Shown in pieces: positions 63,857 through 64,000 of a DNA stretch of 64,000 nucleotides; the first letter of the stretch is position 1, and the number at the start of each line of letters is the position of its first letter. The stretch is from Acanthaster planci. Its lineage: Eukaryota; Echinodermata; Asteroidea; Valvatida; Acanthasteridae. The notes below the pieces were generated by a model, which was not told the DNA's origin, ran no database searches, and saw nothing but the letters and a program-made list of their open reading frames with translations. The position numbers were made by a program, and so were the translations under genes. The DNA is taken from positions 735,986 through 799,985 of the forward strand of contig NW_019091378.1 in NCBI RefSeq assembly GCF_001949145.1. Reading direction: 5' to 3'.

Positions 63857-64000
63857 CTGCAAATGAAAGATAATAAATGAAGCTGGATCAGGTAAACTTG
63901 TCAGAAAGGGAAGGTTTTATATTTACCAACTAGGAAAATCAAGCTTAATTTGATCAGTTTGATCAACGCTGATGTGAAACAGTGTAACTTGAAGGCTGGG

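Noticed and set aside
1-64000. CRISPR array, phage, integron or operon structure
   Set aside because: No regularly spaced direct repeats, no closely packed genes; spliced exons show a eukaryotic genome.

Overview
This is a gene-poor stretch of an animal nuclear genome. Introns with GT/AG borders reach 12.7 kb, small fold-back transposons and tRNA-derived SINE pieces are common, and coding exons are short and far apart. There are no prokaryotic, phage or CRISPR features. The very frequent self-complementary motif TACATGTA, often joined to TACCGGTA, and fold-back elements ending in GGGCCAATTTCAT suggest a marine invertebrate deuterostome, perhaps an echinoderm. That organism call is inference.

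Three protein-coding genes can be supported. (1) Minus strand, 107..39006: ten exons of a WW-PDZ-FERM scaffold protein most like vertebrate FRMPD4. The ten exons join in frame to exactly 404 codons. The gene runs off the left edge (rest of FERM and the tail), and its N-terminal exon or exons lie somewhere right of 39 kb and are not identified. It has two WW domains where, from memory, vertebrate FRMPD4 has one. (2) Plus strand, 52823..55773: three coding exons giving a complete 671-residue protein of unrecognised family, with an acidic, low-complexity N-terminus and a conserved-looking middle and C-terminus. (3) Minus strand, 61792..63856: the last five coding exons (228 residues) of an acidic, disordered-looking protein of unknown family, probably with a 3' UTR of about 4.9 kb. 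Genes 2 and 3 are tail to tail, with candidate polyadenylation signals only about 170 bp apart (56.69 and 56.87 kb). Genes 1 and 2 are divergent, with up to about 14 kb between their identified exons.

Layout: 0.1-6.5 kb, FERM exons with short introns; 10.0-15.9 kb, PDZ exons; 26.1-39.0 kb, WW exons; 39-52.7 kb, no firm gene (repeats, candidate 5' exons, promoter-like CpG patch); 52.7-56.7 kb, gene 2; 56.8-63.9 kb, 3' UTR and exons of gene 3. Transposon-like sequence is almost all in introns of gene 1 and in 39-52 kb. No intact transposase or reverse transcriptase is seen.

The most interesting point is the tandem WW region. Both WW domains are cut by a phase-2 intron at the same codon, so one 120-nt exon holds the second half of WW1 and the first half of WW2. 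Skipping that exon would keep the frame and fuse the two outer halves into a single hybrid WW domain.
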